A stretch of 64,000 bases of DNA from Perkinsus olseni (lineage: Eukaryota > Perkinsozoa > Perkinsida), in contig JABANN010000026.1 in the NCBI GenBank assembly GCA_013115125.1, positions 57,163-121,162 on the forward strand, read 5' to 3'. Below the pieces are notes generated by a model, which was not told the DNA's origin, did no database searches, and saw nothing but the letters and a program-made list of their open reading frames with translations. A program made the position numbers and the translations under genes. Numbering within the stretch: the first letter of the stretch is position 1; each line of letters begins with the position of its first letter. This document shows, in pieces, positions 45,248 through 57,223 of the stretch.

Positions 45248-47523
45248 GATGGTATCGCGACATTTCCTACCAGTGATCGATTACGGCTGATCGACGAGAG
45301 TGGAATCCGGGGGAGTAGAGGAATTTTTCACCCCCGCACAACGACGACGACGACGATCGGTCGATGATTCGGTTGTGTTCATACCATTGCAATAGTGCTG
45401 GTCCAGCACTGCTGGCTGTTAAGGCGATGCGACACCTGACTGAATTGGAGACTGGAAGTTCTGCAGGGCCAACATCACTTTCCGTGCTAGCGATAACACC
45501 AGTTCAGTAGGGACAACCCGCTCCAGTGACAGTTCAGTATCGAACAGCTTCCTTGAGGGCCCCAGTTTTTTCTAATAACGCGCCAAATCCGTGCCAGCTG
45601 GCACCCGAGGAGTGGTGTTGTGGTTCGTCGACGCGGTCGCTATCTGATACTTCACACTCAACTGCAACGAGACAAAATTCGATGAAATCTGAAAATCTGT
45701 ATACTACTGAACTCACGCTCATCGAGGAATAACCAGGTGAAGTAACGGTAGTGTGAACGGCACCAAAGTTGAGAAGCGCTCAAGGTTGCTGTCGACGTCC
45801 TTTCTATCCTTCATTTCGAGTAGCCATCAGTCGTACTCACAAGTCACAACCCTTTGGATTCAACAGACCCATGAGAAGAGTCGAAGCCGGTCTAGGGGGG
45901 CCTCAAGACTCGCGCACGGCGAAGAATTGAATATCAAAGGCTGAACTGTGAGATACTAAACCGAGGCATCTCAAGAAACTTCAGGATGAAATAGATGAAC
46001 AGAGCCCTCGAGACTTCTCTACGATCACAGACCTGACACACGACACCATCATCGTTAAGGCGGCTACACAATACCAACACATCATTATATATGATGGTTA
46101 TTTTACTCTTGTAATTGATACTGTAACATTATACTAATGAGAATATACTTATACACACCTGTGAAACCATAACTCTGAAAGAGTCGGAAACCTTGCGGCC
46201 CTACGGACCATACACGATCGATCCGAAAGAAGTACTGACAGCTGTCCCAGACGATACTTGCCGTGACGATCACTGCCCTCCGCCACCACTACTACTACCG
46301 CTAAATAGAAGGGATATGACCTGAAGAGAGATGGTGATGGAAGGGTCAGGAACAGTCATCCGCCTTACTGTAGTGACGACCATGCAGAACATAATAGTAC
46401 TGGTGATGGACAAGCTGGTTATCGAACTAAGGAAAGTAGATGGACTGCTAATAAGCCATGATTCGCGCTTTACTTCACGAAGACCGTCCACCAGAGCAAT
46501 GGAGATGTATCAATACAAGTGACGGAGCTGTTCACCCAAACCATACCTGGCACCAGCTGGGATTCATGCCAAGTTCACGACGTGGCTCAGGAAATCTCAA
46601 AACAGAAGGTCAAACTCTAGGATTAGCAGATTTCCTGATATTTTTCTCTCCTCAGTATGTGAGACGAGACGCGTAAATCAGCGTGAAATTCCGAGGAGGA
46701 ATGGGAAGGAATTGGGGATGCATTACCGGCACACAACCAACAAAAAGAAACCGCCAAGAGCAACAGCTCGAGGATGAAGCCACCCCTGAAAAACTGAGAA
46801 TCTATCAGACGGAGCGAAGCGCAGAAACCCTACTTGAAAGTCTCCTCACGGCCATAAGAGTAGACCAGGAAGGTTGCTGGCCAACCAAGTAACAGTCCCA
46901 CTGAGAAAACCAGACTCGTACTACTGAAAGACCGGCGTTAGCTCACCTATCGCCCAGGCCAATAACGGCACATCGCAAGGGATGCCGAAGCCCCGAATGG
47001 TAGCCACCAGAAGGGAAGCATCGAACATACTCATACACGCCATAACACTCGGTAACCACCTGATCTCAAACTCCAAGTGCATTCGTAAAGGTAACAGACT
47101 TACTCTAGGAATTTCCTCGGCCTCCCAGAGTTGAGCTTGGACCCTCTACTTGTGTGATGAGGGTGTTCGTCCTCATCCATAGGCTCTACTCTACCTCCCT
47201 TCGTCGCTATATTAATCGGTACGCCGTCAGAATCACTGCTCGAAGAGGTTCTCCTGGGGCCTGAAACAACGTCAGAGACATCCCCAAGAACCTGGAATAG
47301 TTTTTCCGCGGCTTCGGGAGAATATGAAGCAGATGGAGGGAAAAAGACTCTGACAGGTCCACCTCATACTATACAGCAATCGACCGACGACTGAGGCTAA
47401 AAGGCGCTTCTAAGCTCGTGATGGAACAAACGAGATAATCAACCGGACAAAACTACGTCAAATGGTCTGATCGAAAGATGATACCAATGCCTCTAACAAG
47501 ATGTTATGCCGATAACCCCAAAA
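45248..47523. other. No gene recognised
   Basis: A CGA/ACG microsatellite lies near 45.34 kb. One near-copy (one mismatch) of the intronic motif, CGGAGCGAAGC, lies at 46810-46820. Short open frames on both strands have no recognisable content; the region may hold the 3' end of the minus-strand gene upstream or undetected exons. Confidence 0.3.
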
Positions 47524-48880
47524 TTAAGCATCCGGGGAATTTAACGGAACATTCGATAGAAATAGAGTTCGTACCTGGTGAACATCGTGTGAGACTGAAA
47601 TCCATATGCAAAGGAGGCGATGATAACTCAGCTTGGACAGAAAATCCACACCCTCTGGTGCCTTAATGCCATCAAATATGAGTTGGAATGACTCATTATA
47701 CCGAACGATCTCAGATGCATCGACTAATGATGTTATGAGAAACACCGAAGTTACTTGAGATAGAGGTAAAGACACGGTGCATCGCTCAACTACGAAGAGC
47801 GGACGCGAGAGGGGCAATCGTACACATGCCCGTTACCTATAAGGGAGTTGGAAGTAATGGGTATACCGAAAGATCTCGGACACGTCGAATAATGATGTAA
47901 TAGAAGTAGAGGCACAGCGCAGTACAGGAAATGAGCGTGGGGAGAGGGGAATGATACGCTGGCTCTTTACCTCGTCTTACCTTCGCCGAAAAAGTCACTC
48001 GCGTCGACGCCTTCGCCACCTGGGCCACCCTGATGAAGAGGAGAAAAAGGCGGAGCGAAGCGATTTGTTGTCGCTTACTGATAGGAGAGCCGCTCCCACC
48101 AGAGGAGCAGCTGTGGGCATCATGCCCAGCTGGATCGGCACGGACACAGGAGGTAGAAGGGGGTAGCTCGCTAGACCTCCAGGCTGAAAAACATATCTTC
48201 ATTCACGTGTTCAGCACGAATCAACCTAAGATACGACTTACATCAACTTGCCAGAAGGTATCCCATGCCTGCTGGAGGAGGACAAGCCCGTCCTCCAGCC
48301 CCAGCATGTGGTAAGCCCAAGATACCGATGAATACCACCTCGTATCTTCAAAGTGGGTTATGGAGAAAGCGCACGCCCTGGCAATCGATTGAGCGGAACG
48401 CACCGACCTCTTCCTATACTTTGGTCACTAAAGTTTAGTGGTCATAAGAGACAGCGTCCTACAATCAGATTGGCTCTCACATGATGTCCTCACTAGCCTA
48501 CCATGAATATACCGCCATAATACTTGGAGGGACCGGTAGACTCGGCAGTCACCTCGTCCGCAGTTTCCTCTTGTCTCCTCTGTGTAAGCGGTGCGCATCC
48601 TAGAGCCTTCTGTGAATATCTTGGAGTAGGTAGCCGTTTGGTCTCCGTAGGACGACCTGGCCATGCTGATAGACTTAACAACTTTATCACCGATAAGATG
48701 GGAGCGGCTGGGGCTAAGTAGTATCGGAGTGTCGCCGGTCCTTAGGGTGGGGTAGAGGTCCCTCTGGCAGGTCCAAGTTAAAGGCAATCGACATAGCTGA
48801 GGATTTATCAGACTTGCCAGCCGCTATGAAGGAGCACGGCACGGGGGCAGAGCTGGCGGTCTCTGCTCTCGGAGCCAGAG
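47524..48880 (-). CDS. Unrecognised multi-exon gene with a duplicated exon
   Basis: From the 5' side: an Ala/Pro-rich start region with MSIAFNLDLPEGPLPHPKD near 48.79 kb; TPILLSPSRSHLIGDKVV and SMARSSYGDQTATYSKIF; SSVSWAYHMLGLEDGLVLLQ with WDTFWQVD; VPIQLGMMPTAAPLVGAAL; and, across a 49-nt intron that contains the 12-mer motif, GGPGGEGVDASDFFGE. The last part has two homologous exons: LFDVSEIFRYTHYFQL (about 47.85 kb) and LVDASEIVRYNESFQL (about 47.69 kb), about 70% identical in DNA. The span and the joins are approximate, and no family is recognised. Confidence 0.4.
48050..48061 (-). repeat. Intronic motif GCTTCGCTCCGC
   Basis: Exact copy within a 49-nt intron (GTAAGC to TCATCAG) of the minus-strand unknown gene. 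Confidence 0.65.
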
Positions 48881-48902
48881 GAGGCAGGTAACGACGGGTC
48901 TC

Positions 48903-48972
48903 GTTGGTGTAGTGGAGGAATCTTCGGTGTCATACCTCATGGTCGGTGGTTCGAACACCTGTAGGTCTATTT
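48903..48972 (+). pseudogene. tRNA-like pseudogene
   Basis: It has an A-box (TTGGTGTAGTGGAGG) and a B-box (GGTGGTTCGAACACC) at tRNA spacing, with GTC (Asp) at the anticodon position after a T. The anticodon stem has only three pairs and the acceptor ends do not pair. Probably a decayed tRNA-Asp copy. Confidence 0.5.
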
Positions 48973-48980
48973 TCCTTATT

Positions 48981-50751
48981 AGATACGGTCTAGCGAGCCC
49001 CGCTGACTTACTTCGATTAGATGTCGCTGAGAACCTAAGTTTTGCCGAGACTGCAGCCCAAGACCTCGGTACTTCCTAAGGCTGCTTTAGCGCTCCACCG
49101 TCATAGAAATCATACGACTTCAGTCAGGCGCTTCCCATATTACATTGATGAGCCACGTGGGGGCTAATTACGCCAGGTGGACTAAAAATGAGAATGCAGA
49201 AGATGAGGCGACACCGAGAAATTTCAAGGACGCTAAAGGACTTCTTGAGTGAGTGGCGACTACCTGGACTAGCTCGCCTTCATTCGATGGAGAATTACTC
49301 TGTTGGAGCTGTGTAACAACACCCCCCTGTCCGGCTAGGTGTTAAAACTGTAGGACTTTGAGTGATGGTAGTGGAAACCAGACGGACCCTACCGAGGGTA
49401 CCATCGCCGCTTGCACCGGCAGAACCCTCACATCACTTGCTGCTCTATTCCAGCACCCTTCAGAGGGCTCACGTCGTCATGGGCAGTGGGCGTTGGCATC
49501 TGGGTGGGGGGGGACACATCGTCAATGCGCAAACGTCGTGGTCCCTCGACCTTAGCTGTCCCAACGCCCACTACGGTCGAGCAACCGAGGACGGCGGCGT
49601 TTGTTGCCGGTTTTGCCATCGATATTCCTATTCAGGTATCAGGTAGAAACCTCGGAGATCCTGAAGAATCTGGGCACTCGGGTATCAATCTTCAAGCCGT
49701 CTCTAATCACAGGCGAGCCCTGTGATCAATGTGGTAGGACAAGTTACTCACTCGAGTGCCTGGAATTCTCCATAGCGTTAGTCGGGAAGGATGCCAAATT
49801 TCTTACTAAGGGGTTCCGATCGGTTTCATAGCGGCTTCGATAAGTTCGCTGTTTAAGAGTGCCTAGGTTCGACCTCTGATTTTTCGTCGCGGTGCGTATA
49901 GTGAACTCAATGACGCTCAATTTTGCCATCTCTTGCGATAGTAATTCTGTTGCCTCAGACGGACCGCCTACCAGCAGCACATCATCAGTAAAGGAGCGGC
50001 TGATTGATACGTTATACCCCATCCAAGCTCAATTCATGCGGGCGCAGTATCGGGAGATCAGCGCCGATCACCTTGCATTAGCGGTAATATAAGAGGGGCT
50101 CCGGCACTTCATCGGTAGACGACGGGTGTGATAATTTCCGTGTTCCGTTTCACGTGATGGTCAATTCGCGGCATCAATATTATCGCTCTTCTTTCGCACT
50201 ATGCAAGGGATTGAGACGCCTGAGGGTGGGTTGAAGAATGCCAGCTAGGAATTATCCGTAGGTCGAACTTTTTGCGCAGAAAGCTCGAAACTTTGCGGGA
50301 ACAAATTTGAAGTTTCAGCACTGTGTGACGAAAGAGCGATCGCGTGTTGATGTCCTCCCGATGAAGTTTATCTTAGCTTACCTTCGGGCAGAGTATCTTT
50401 GGTGAGTGTTGATGACCGTGGTCGACCTTAGATACGCATCAATCATGAGATGTGTGTTCCCTCGGAGGGGGTATTAATGGAGCCGTTGGGTTACGAGGAG
50501 TGCATGAGGTTAATTGGCAAGGATGAAGATATTTGAGTTGATGCTCTTCTACTGCTATTTTTACAAGTATTGTGCTGTTTCCACGTTCTGTCGCTTCTGA
50601 GTAGCGCATTCGGGGGTAGATTATTCGTATTCGCCATGGATCGACCTAAGATGCTCTCCGAGCTGGATGATGGAAAACGCTGTTTTCATCGACGAAAGCG
50701 TTGATGGAAGTTTCTACACCTTCGTTGTTGGTAAATTTGAACTCTCATAAA
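48981..50751. other. Strand-switch region with weak minus-strand ORFs
   Basis: Minus-strand frames read MAKPATNAAVLGCSTVVGVG (start 49619) and SFTDDVLLVGGPSEATELLS (about 49.93-50.0 kb); these may be exons of one gene, but I could not join them. A short orphan B-box (AGGTTCGACC) lies at 49865-49874. From about 50.1 to 50.75 kb nothing coding is seen. Gene orientation changes from minus to plus across this stretch, so it should contain a divergent promoter. Confidence 0.35.
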
Positions 50752-52361
50752 ATGTCTGGACAACAGCGAACCCTTCAGCCCTATGTTACCGGAGCTTCAG
50801 TATTGGCAGTGAAGTAAGGCGGAGCGAAGCGATTCATGTTTTGTATTTTCTATTGTTAGGTACAAGGATGGTATTATGATGTGTTATGATACGCTCGCTA
50901 GCTATGGCAGTTCTGCAAGATACACCGGGGTGGACAGGGTTACTAAGGTGAGAGTTATTACAGAAGCTTGTAAGGTTGAAGGCTTCCCCGTCGTTGTGAC
51001 TGGCCGCACGCTAGACTTGTAGTGGCTGTTTTTACGTGGTCCTAGAGGCCTCTTGCGTCGGCGTAGTTTCCCGAATATGGCAACAGGTCTTTATTGCCCA
51101 GCATCATTCAAGTCTTGTGATTGCTATTGTGGATCATTCGTTTTGTGTATTTCAGATCGGTAGTAATACTCTAGTGGCTGCCTCCGGAGAGATTTCGGAT
51201 TTCCAGTAAGTATCTTAGGTTGACCATGGGAGATGACGGAAGATTTTTCTGCATAGGTACCTCACTGATACTCTTCATGATCTCGAGAACGAGGACTGGC
51301 TGTGTGATGACGGAACTGAGTGAGTGGTCGCTGGAATAGTATCCTGGGTTGCTGCTTGAAAGATACGCGAGAGGTCAAGAATGTTCCACAACTCTTCTCA
51401 GGCGTAGTCCGTCGGAGTGGGCTCAATACATCAGTCGCGTCTACTACCAGAAGAGAGGCAAGATGGATCCTCTTTACAACAACGTGGTCATTGGCGGCAT
51501 CAACAAGAAGGGCAGTGAGAAGCCCTCCTACCTCGCCACTGTCGACCTCTATGGCACCTTCTTCGAGGAGGATATTGTAGCGACAGGTAATGTCTCCGGG
51601 CTGCACTTCGTTTCTTAGTGGCTTAGCGATTATTTGCGATAATAATGATGGGTATCCGGTTATGGTCGCTGATAGTATCTCCAATAACACGAGGAGTTCG
51701 CTAAGAGCTAATGTCATTTCAATGCGCTTCGCTCCGCTGTATTCAAGACGCAACACTGTCAGCGTTACATGGATCAGCACGCTTTCTCATGTGCGCTGAG
51801 TCTCATATCACCGGATACACCCGAGTGGCACAACACCTTTACTCTGGACCAGTATTCAGTGTTGTGGCATCAAAACAACGGAAGGACCGCAACATCGTTT
51901 CAGGTTTCGGTCAGCATTTGGCCCTCCCCATTATGCGTCGTAAGCATAGCAATGATATGACTGAGACAGAGGCCAGGGACATGTTGGAAGAATGTAGGGA
52001 TGATGGTATCTTTTCGGCATGCGTGCTAATCATGGTGGTTATTTTACTAGGCATGAAGGTTTTGTTTTATCGTGATTGCTACTGCTCCAACAAGGTGAAG
52101 TTTGCGACGATCACCGCTGAGGGCTCGAAGATCTCCGATGAGGTAGTCCTATCGACTGTAGGGCACACCAGTGAGCTTCGCTCCGCTGTTCACTGTCCGA
52201 GGAAGTATCGCAGCGGAGCAGCGCAATGATCTACTTCCTATGCGATCTGCTTCGCTCCGCTATTTTCATTCTTATAGGTCGTACTCTCCGGCAAGTGGGA
52301 CTATCAGAGGTGGATTACTCCTACTATCGAGATCGCCCAGACTCTCGGCTCCAGCTGGTAG
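50752..52361 (+). CDS. PSMB4: 20S proteasome subunit beta-4/PSMB4 (beta 7)
   Basis: PSMB4 is a non-catalytic beta subunit of the 20S core that helps half-proteasomes dimerise through its C-terminal tail. Exons in order: MSGQQRTLQPYVTGASVLAV (50752), YKDGIMMCYDTLASYGSSAR, SNTLVAASGEISDFQ, YLTDTLHDLENEDWLCDDG, SEWAQYISRVYYQKRGKMDP and LYNNVVIGGINKKG with ATVDLYGTFFEEDIVATG, GFGQHLALPIMRRKHSND with TETEARDMLEEC, MKVLFYRDCYCSNKVKFATI, and VVLSGKWDYQRWITPTIEIA ending in TAG at 52359-52361. Every join keeps phase. The N-terminus is short, with no propeptide Thr, as expected for this inactive subunit. Three introns carry the GCGGAGCGAAGC motif in one or the other orientation. Confidence 0.9.
50819..50830 (+). 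repeat. Intronic motif GCGGAGCGAAGC
   Basis: Exact copy five bases after the donor GT of PSMB4 intron 1. Confidence 0.75.
51726..51737 (+). repeat. Intronic motif GCTTCGCTCCGC
   Basis: Exact copy, reverse orientation to that in intron 1, in the PSMB4 intron after DIVATG. Confidence 0.75.
52175..52186 (+). repeat. Intronic motif GCTTCGCTCCGC
   Basis: Exact copy in the last PSMB4 intron; a second copy lies 74 bases downstream in the same intron. Confidence 0.75.
52249..52260 (+). repeat. Intronic motif GCTTCGCTCCGC
   Basis: Exact copy, about 20 bases before the last PSMB4 splice acceptor. Confidence 0.75.
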
Positions 52362-52625
52362 ATTCCTTCTCCACTAGACACCACGGTGTTGATGCAAGGC
52401 TGGTGGTCAGCGTCATTAACAGCGATAAGTATTTCTTAATGTATTCTGTGATGCGTTATCAGTGCTCACGATGGAGGACCCATCCCCATACAGGAGAACT
52501 TCTGGTTCACGTTGGTGTGGTACTGTGGGGCTCAATGCCAGCGGCCAACATTCGCTTGTAATCTTCAAGACTATTGTGCAACTCGAGGTAGTAGTCGTGA
52601 AGCGAACCTGAAATTACTGATTTCT

Positions 52626-52644
52626 CGCCGTTGAATCAACGGCG
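52626..52644. repeat. Perfect 9-bp palindrome between PSMB4 and riboflavin kinase
   Basis: CGCCGTTGA and TCAACGGCG flank one base. It lies about 80 bases before the riboflavin kinase ATG and could be a regulatory palindrome or fold in the 5' UTR. Confidence 0.45.
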
Positions 52645-52724
52645 TTGATCGAAGGGCCTGTCTCCGGTCGTGCAGGGTTCAGTCGCAGGCCTTCTGTGAC
52701 TGAAACGTAGTTCCTGTGTTTTCA

Positions 52725-53517
52725 ATGCCACCAAGCCCAGCAAAGGAGGGCATTCATCGCATCCTACATCTCCTAGAGCCCCCAGCCAGGCTCACCGGAA
52801 CGGTCGCATCTGGCTTCGGGAGAGGGTCCAAGTTGTTGGGCTATCCGACGGCTAACATCACCTCCGAAAGCCCTGCCGTCGCCCGCTTCCTCGAGACTGC
52901 GGAAACTGGTAGGGCGGGGCGTCAGGAACGTTTCACAGTACACTAGAGTATATGCTGTTTGCCTCGGGGACAGCGAAGCGGTGGTCTGCTGTTCATTGAG
53001 GATCGTGAGTGGCCGCCGCCCAGTGATGATTACCCTCAGACCACACTGTTCGCTCGAAATCGCCTATCGTTGTCGAATCTCGTACATGCTCTTGGGCACG
53101 TTTCTACCGGCGGTAGTGTATCAGGTGTCTACCTGGGGTTCGCCCAAGTCCGGTATCCAGACGGGCACCCCATTCCACAAGCGGACCTCGAGGTTCATCC
53201 CACAGCCCTCAGCGTCGGGGTGAACCCTAGCTTCGACGATGTTAAGGAGAAGCTGGTGGAAGCATACATCATGCATGAGTAATAATGGCAGCTGCACTAA
53301 GTTCGAACCACAGCTCATCATCATAATCAACCGTGTTGCGTGTTTCAGGTTTTCGGCGGACTTTTATGGCTCAGAGCTTCGATTGCTAGTGCTCGGAAGA
53401 TTCCGCCCGGAGTATCCGTTTGAGTCGATTGAACAGCTGAAGGCCGAGATGAAGGTACTTTTGGGGGAGTTTCGCAGTATGGTTGAGGGGGTACAATGCC
53501 AGTGCTTCTACGGATAG
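52725..53517 (+). CDS. RFK: Riboflavin kinase (flavokinase)
   Basis: Riboflavin kinase converts riboflavin and ATP to FMN. Exon 1 (ATG 52725) has GTVASGFGRGSKLLGYPTAN, the nucleotide-binding signature with the P-T-A-N metal/flavin motif. An intron of about 210 nt joins TAETG to VYLGFAQVRYPDG. The exon continues LSVGVNPSFDDVKEKLVEAY, and a further intron (acceptor TTTCAG) gives FSADFYGSELRLLVLGRFRP with EYPFESIEQLKAEMKV, where Glu in RPE-Y is the predicted catalytic base. The protein is about 170 residues, the usual size of a monofunctional eukaryotic enzyme, ending in TAG at 53515-53517. It starts about 360 bases after PSMB4, on the same strand. Confidence 0.9.
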
Positions 53518-53843
53518 CAGACTGCTATGTATCACGATGGGGTACGAGTTACAGCTTTCATGGTATGAGTTATAATTTAGCTGAGTAGACCGCGAGTTGC
53601 ATTCGGTTGACAGTAGCGTAGCGTATCCTAAAAGGAGTCTCAGTGCTTCGTGAATTACTTCGACTCTTGAATTCCCCTAGCAAGCAATCGTAAATGACTG
53701 AAACTATGTGAGATTATTGTGGAGATGGTGAGGAACGAACAAGGCAATCTCACTTAAGCGTTCTCGCTTGTTCTGGCACTCGTAGACATGCTGCCCGCTG
53801 TTCGATGGAACTGCCTTCCAACTGAATGATCATCCCCCTGCCA

Positions 53844-54352
53844 GATTGATTGTGACTTCACAACACAAGAGCTGTCTACAGACAGACTGAGAAAGTATCG
53901 GGAAGATGCTCTCTTCCGAGATGATGATACATCTACTACTGTTACTCCCTCCAGTATGTGATACACTCCCTCTTGTTGTGTTGTCGTTAATAGCCTGAGC
54001 TCTCGGCCGTGTCGGCTGGTCTTCTCATCGTTGAGTTAGTTTTCTATCATGCAAATTGTTGCGAACTGTAAATGACTGTTGCGCGTGGAGACTGAGGTTT
54101 AGCGGGAAGCTCTTCATTGCAGTTTCCGGCCGAAAGCTCTGCCCAGTGAAAGAGCTTTCAGCAGGTATGTTGCATTTTCTCCTGTGGCCTCTTGGACTCC
54201 TCGATGCTTCCACCGGCATGGTATTCTGCGATCTGTCGGAGGCTAAGCCCGTCTACAATTCCACTGCTTTCGGCATGATGTTAAGGAAGCAGCACTCGGT
54301 GGCGCTAAGGTTCATGGAGGAGTATTACGAGAAGTCCTCATACCCGCCGTAA
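53844..54352 (+). CDS. Hypothetical protein, at least two exons
   Basis: An exon after an AG at 53843 reads IDCDFTTQELSTDRLRKYRE with LFRDDDTSTTV and ends at a consensus GTATGT donor. Downstream, GKLFIAVSGRKLCPVKELS may form a middle exon, and the last exon reads FGMMLRKQHSVALRFMEEYY and ends KSSYPP with TAA at 54350-54352. The 5' end and the joins are unresolved. No family is recognised. Confidence 0.35.
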
Positions 54353-54926
54353 GAACAATCCTGTGGAATTAGACTGTAACTAGTTGATGGGCTCCAGGGC
54401 ATGCTCGGATTGCTACAGACGCAACCACAGTGCTGGTTATTGCATGCGAAAATTTAGTAGATTTTATTCGGGCAAATAACTCTGTCAGTGGAATGATAAC
54501 TCTTGAAAAATCGAAAATACTACTTGATACATGTTCATTTGAAAATGTCGTTTGTTGCCGGTGGGAAATGAAATTTCCGCGGAAATTGACGTGAAGCGTG
54601 TCCCACTACTTCTCATCCAATTCAGCTGTTGAACTTAACGTATACTTGTTAGTTCTTGATGCTTTCTTTGAGGGCACATGAAGAGGTGTTCAAAGAATGT
54701 GAATGCCGAGCTTCCTTCAAGTTTGCCCGGTCATTTCGTCGCACTCAGCATGCGAAAATTCAGTTGAGTGCAGAAAACTAGGAAATTTGGCCTCCGGCCT
54801 TTTATCCTGGAATTGCTCCGAAACCCAACAAGGATATCAATCCGCAAGAGAAACTACTCCCGAAGTCCCGAAAACTCAGTTTTTGAGGGATGTTGATTCG
54901 CCGTGTCTGCATCTAAGCGGGCAAAG

Positions 54927-55872
54927 ATGGCTGATGAGAGCTTTCTCTATCGAAGGTGCTATTTGCGCTATCTGAAGGCGAAGGGCTTCTCAGCTGCTCG
55001 GTTCGGGCAGGAGGTTGTGTCTTAAAGGACTTGGGGAACTGTCAGCCGACGGTGAGGACTCAGGCAGCCGGTCCGAGACCGTCCAGCTCTTGCGAAAGCT
55101 CAGGGCAAATTGATCGGCGAGTGATCGGTGCAGCGGAGCTCCAGAAGCCACGCTCTCGGGTCCTTAATTCGGCGACGGGCATCGCGATTGGCGAGCGGGC
55201 ACGGAGGGAGGGGATTCAGCTCTGCTTGGAGGTGAATGCAGAATAGCTGGCGAGTTGCGGGCCGGTGGGAGGCCTTCATAACGTATGAAAAGATGTGGCG
55301 GCTGCTGCAGCTGCACCCATCAATGCTGAGCCAGCATCCGCGAACCGCTAGTACTGTGGTTTGCGCGCGAAGACGGGCGCTGATGTGTCGACTCTATCAA
55401 CGGACAAACATCCGTCCAAGCTTCACTGCTTGAAGGGAGTGTCGACCCACGTAGTCCCGAAGTTGCGGTGGACCGGAAAGACTCTTGGTGGCCCACCAAT
55501 GGTGGGTCCGGTCAGGTCAACGTCTTCAAGATTTCACTCTGAAATCGGTAAAACACGACGTCGGCCTCAAAGCAATGTTCTCGTCTCCTCCGGAGTGAAT
55601 CTTCGAGGGCGACAGTGCCAGTGTTCACGTCTTAGCAAGTGCTCGTCAGTGGAAGGACACCAACTTCCCGTATCGCTTTGTCGTGTTTCACTCAGCCACC
55701 AAAGAACAACTAAGAGGTCCGGTTAAAGAAGTGGTTTCTCCCTCCCAAGTTGGGTGATCCGTGGCCCGTTAAGAGGTTTTGGGCAATTCTCTCGAACAAG
55801 GTGACGGAGCCGGCTGCTCGGCCAAAATCACCGAACGAAGACGATTGGGAAAGCTTGATCGAGGGCGCATGA
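54927..55872 (+). CDS. Hypothetical protein, multi-exon
   Basis: A start at 54927 reads MADESFLYRRCYLRYLKAKG and FSAARFGQEV, then reaches a stop, so a splice must follow. Later segments look coding: RRVIGAAELQKPRSRVLNSA with ATGIAIGERARREGIQL (about 55.1-55.25 kb), TNFPYRFVVFHSATKEQLRG (about 55.65 kb), and a last exon KKWFLPPKLGDPWPVKRFWA with ILSNKVTEPA and DDWESLIEGA before TGA at 55870-55872. The KPW-rich basic character is notable, but no family is recognised. Confidence 0.35.
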
Positions 55873-56736
55873 AACTTAGTTCCGAAGTGGGCACTCACCA
55901 ACTGGTTCATACGATCCCTGCGAAATCACAGGGATTCGGAGGTGAAAGGACCGGCCTCGGGCCGACGGCCTGCAACGGCCATCGCGAGGGACCTGGGGCA
56001 TGCTAATGCTTGCTCTGCTCATCAGAAAACAACGCCATTGATGCAGCTTGTGGAGTTCACCAGCAGCTTCGATAGCCGCCTAGGCAGCAGCTTCCTCGAT
56101 GACGGTGATTAACTCTCTTCAGCCGTTCACCACCAAGAAGGTGCACTGGATCAGCAATACGGCCAGCTCTGCTAGCAACAAGGCACTGCACAAAAGCTGC
56201 GCGGACAAATACCTCCAGTTCGACGTCGACCAGAGACACCTTCTTTGAAACCATAGCTTCTGTCACTATGACATGATAACTATGAGTTGCAGTTTATGTC
56301 TTTAAGCCTGGTCTTTCAGCTTTGTGCCCTCATAGAATTCAATTCTAATGATCAATTTGCTATCAATTTGATAACAAACACTAGCTTGTATATGGTCGCT
56401 TCAACATCTAAAGAAGATGAGAAGAAGCGGGGAACCCTTCAGTATTCAGGTATGAAGTTCCGGACTTCGTTCGGATGCACCAGCTACGATGGACAGCGGC
56501 GAGCATCGTGTCAAAGATCTTCGACCCGATGAGGGCCGCTGCCGCCAAGGGAGACGACCCTACTATTGATGTATCTGGTAACGCAACAGCTGGATGGAGC
56601 GGTACCTTTCGCAGGGAGATCTTGCTGCAAGGTCCACCTGCGAAAGGTAACGTTCCGAAAGATCCTTGCAGCAATTCTGACACGTGCTCGGAACTGCCGC
56701 GTGCCTTGTGCTCGTCATTTCTCGTGTACATTGTGA

Positions 56737-57220
56737 TTGTGTCGGCATTCTCGCTTCATAGCAGCGGGTTCATCTCCTCCTATAAATCTAAGGCGACTGC
56801 TAGTCCAGATTCTCACGAATGGCGGCGACGCTTTCCATCGAGAGTGCTGCGTCGTCTCAGAACTCCTCGGTGATCTGACCAAGAATGGCCTTCCTCCCGA
56901 CGAGGTTGCTGCGTCGTTGAACGCTCTGTCAACTACTACGGAGTCGGAGAAACTATCAGAGGTGCGGGGTGCCACTGCTACGATTTTTGCCTTCAAGCTG
57001 CGCACTCGCCAGAATATCTTCGGTCGATTGCCCGTTTTCTCCGGGCCAGCAGGTGCTCTCGATCCTGCTTGACACAGCGAGTTCCTACGCGAACGGCAAC
57101 AACTCCGAAATTATATCCACCTTCTTTACCAGCTGGCGAGAGCTCGATCAAGACGAGCGAGAAGAACGACTGATCGATTATTTTGCTCTAGTTCATGATG
57201 CTTCGAACGAGGTGAGGGCA
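56737..57220 (+). CDS. Hypothetical helical protein, multi-exon
   Basis: Three adjoining segments keep a helical-repeat look: INLRRLLVQILTNGGDAFHR with CVVSELLGDLTKNGLPPDEV and AASLNALSTTTESEKLSE; TATIFAFKLRTRQNIFGRLP; and GQQVLSILLDTASSYANGNN with FFTSWRELDQDEREERLIDY. These could be HEAT-like or karyopherin-type repeats, but that is only an impression. An upstream exon near 56.48 kb (SIVSKIFDPMRAAAAKGDD) may belong to it. The last frame stops at TGA 57221-57223. Confidence 0.4.
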
Positions 57221-57223
57221 TGA

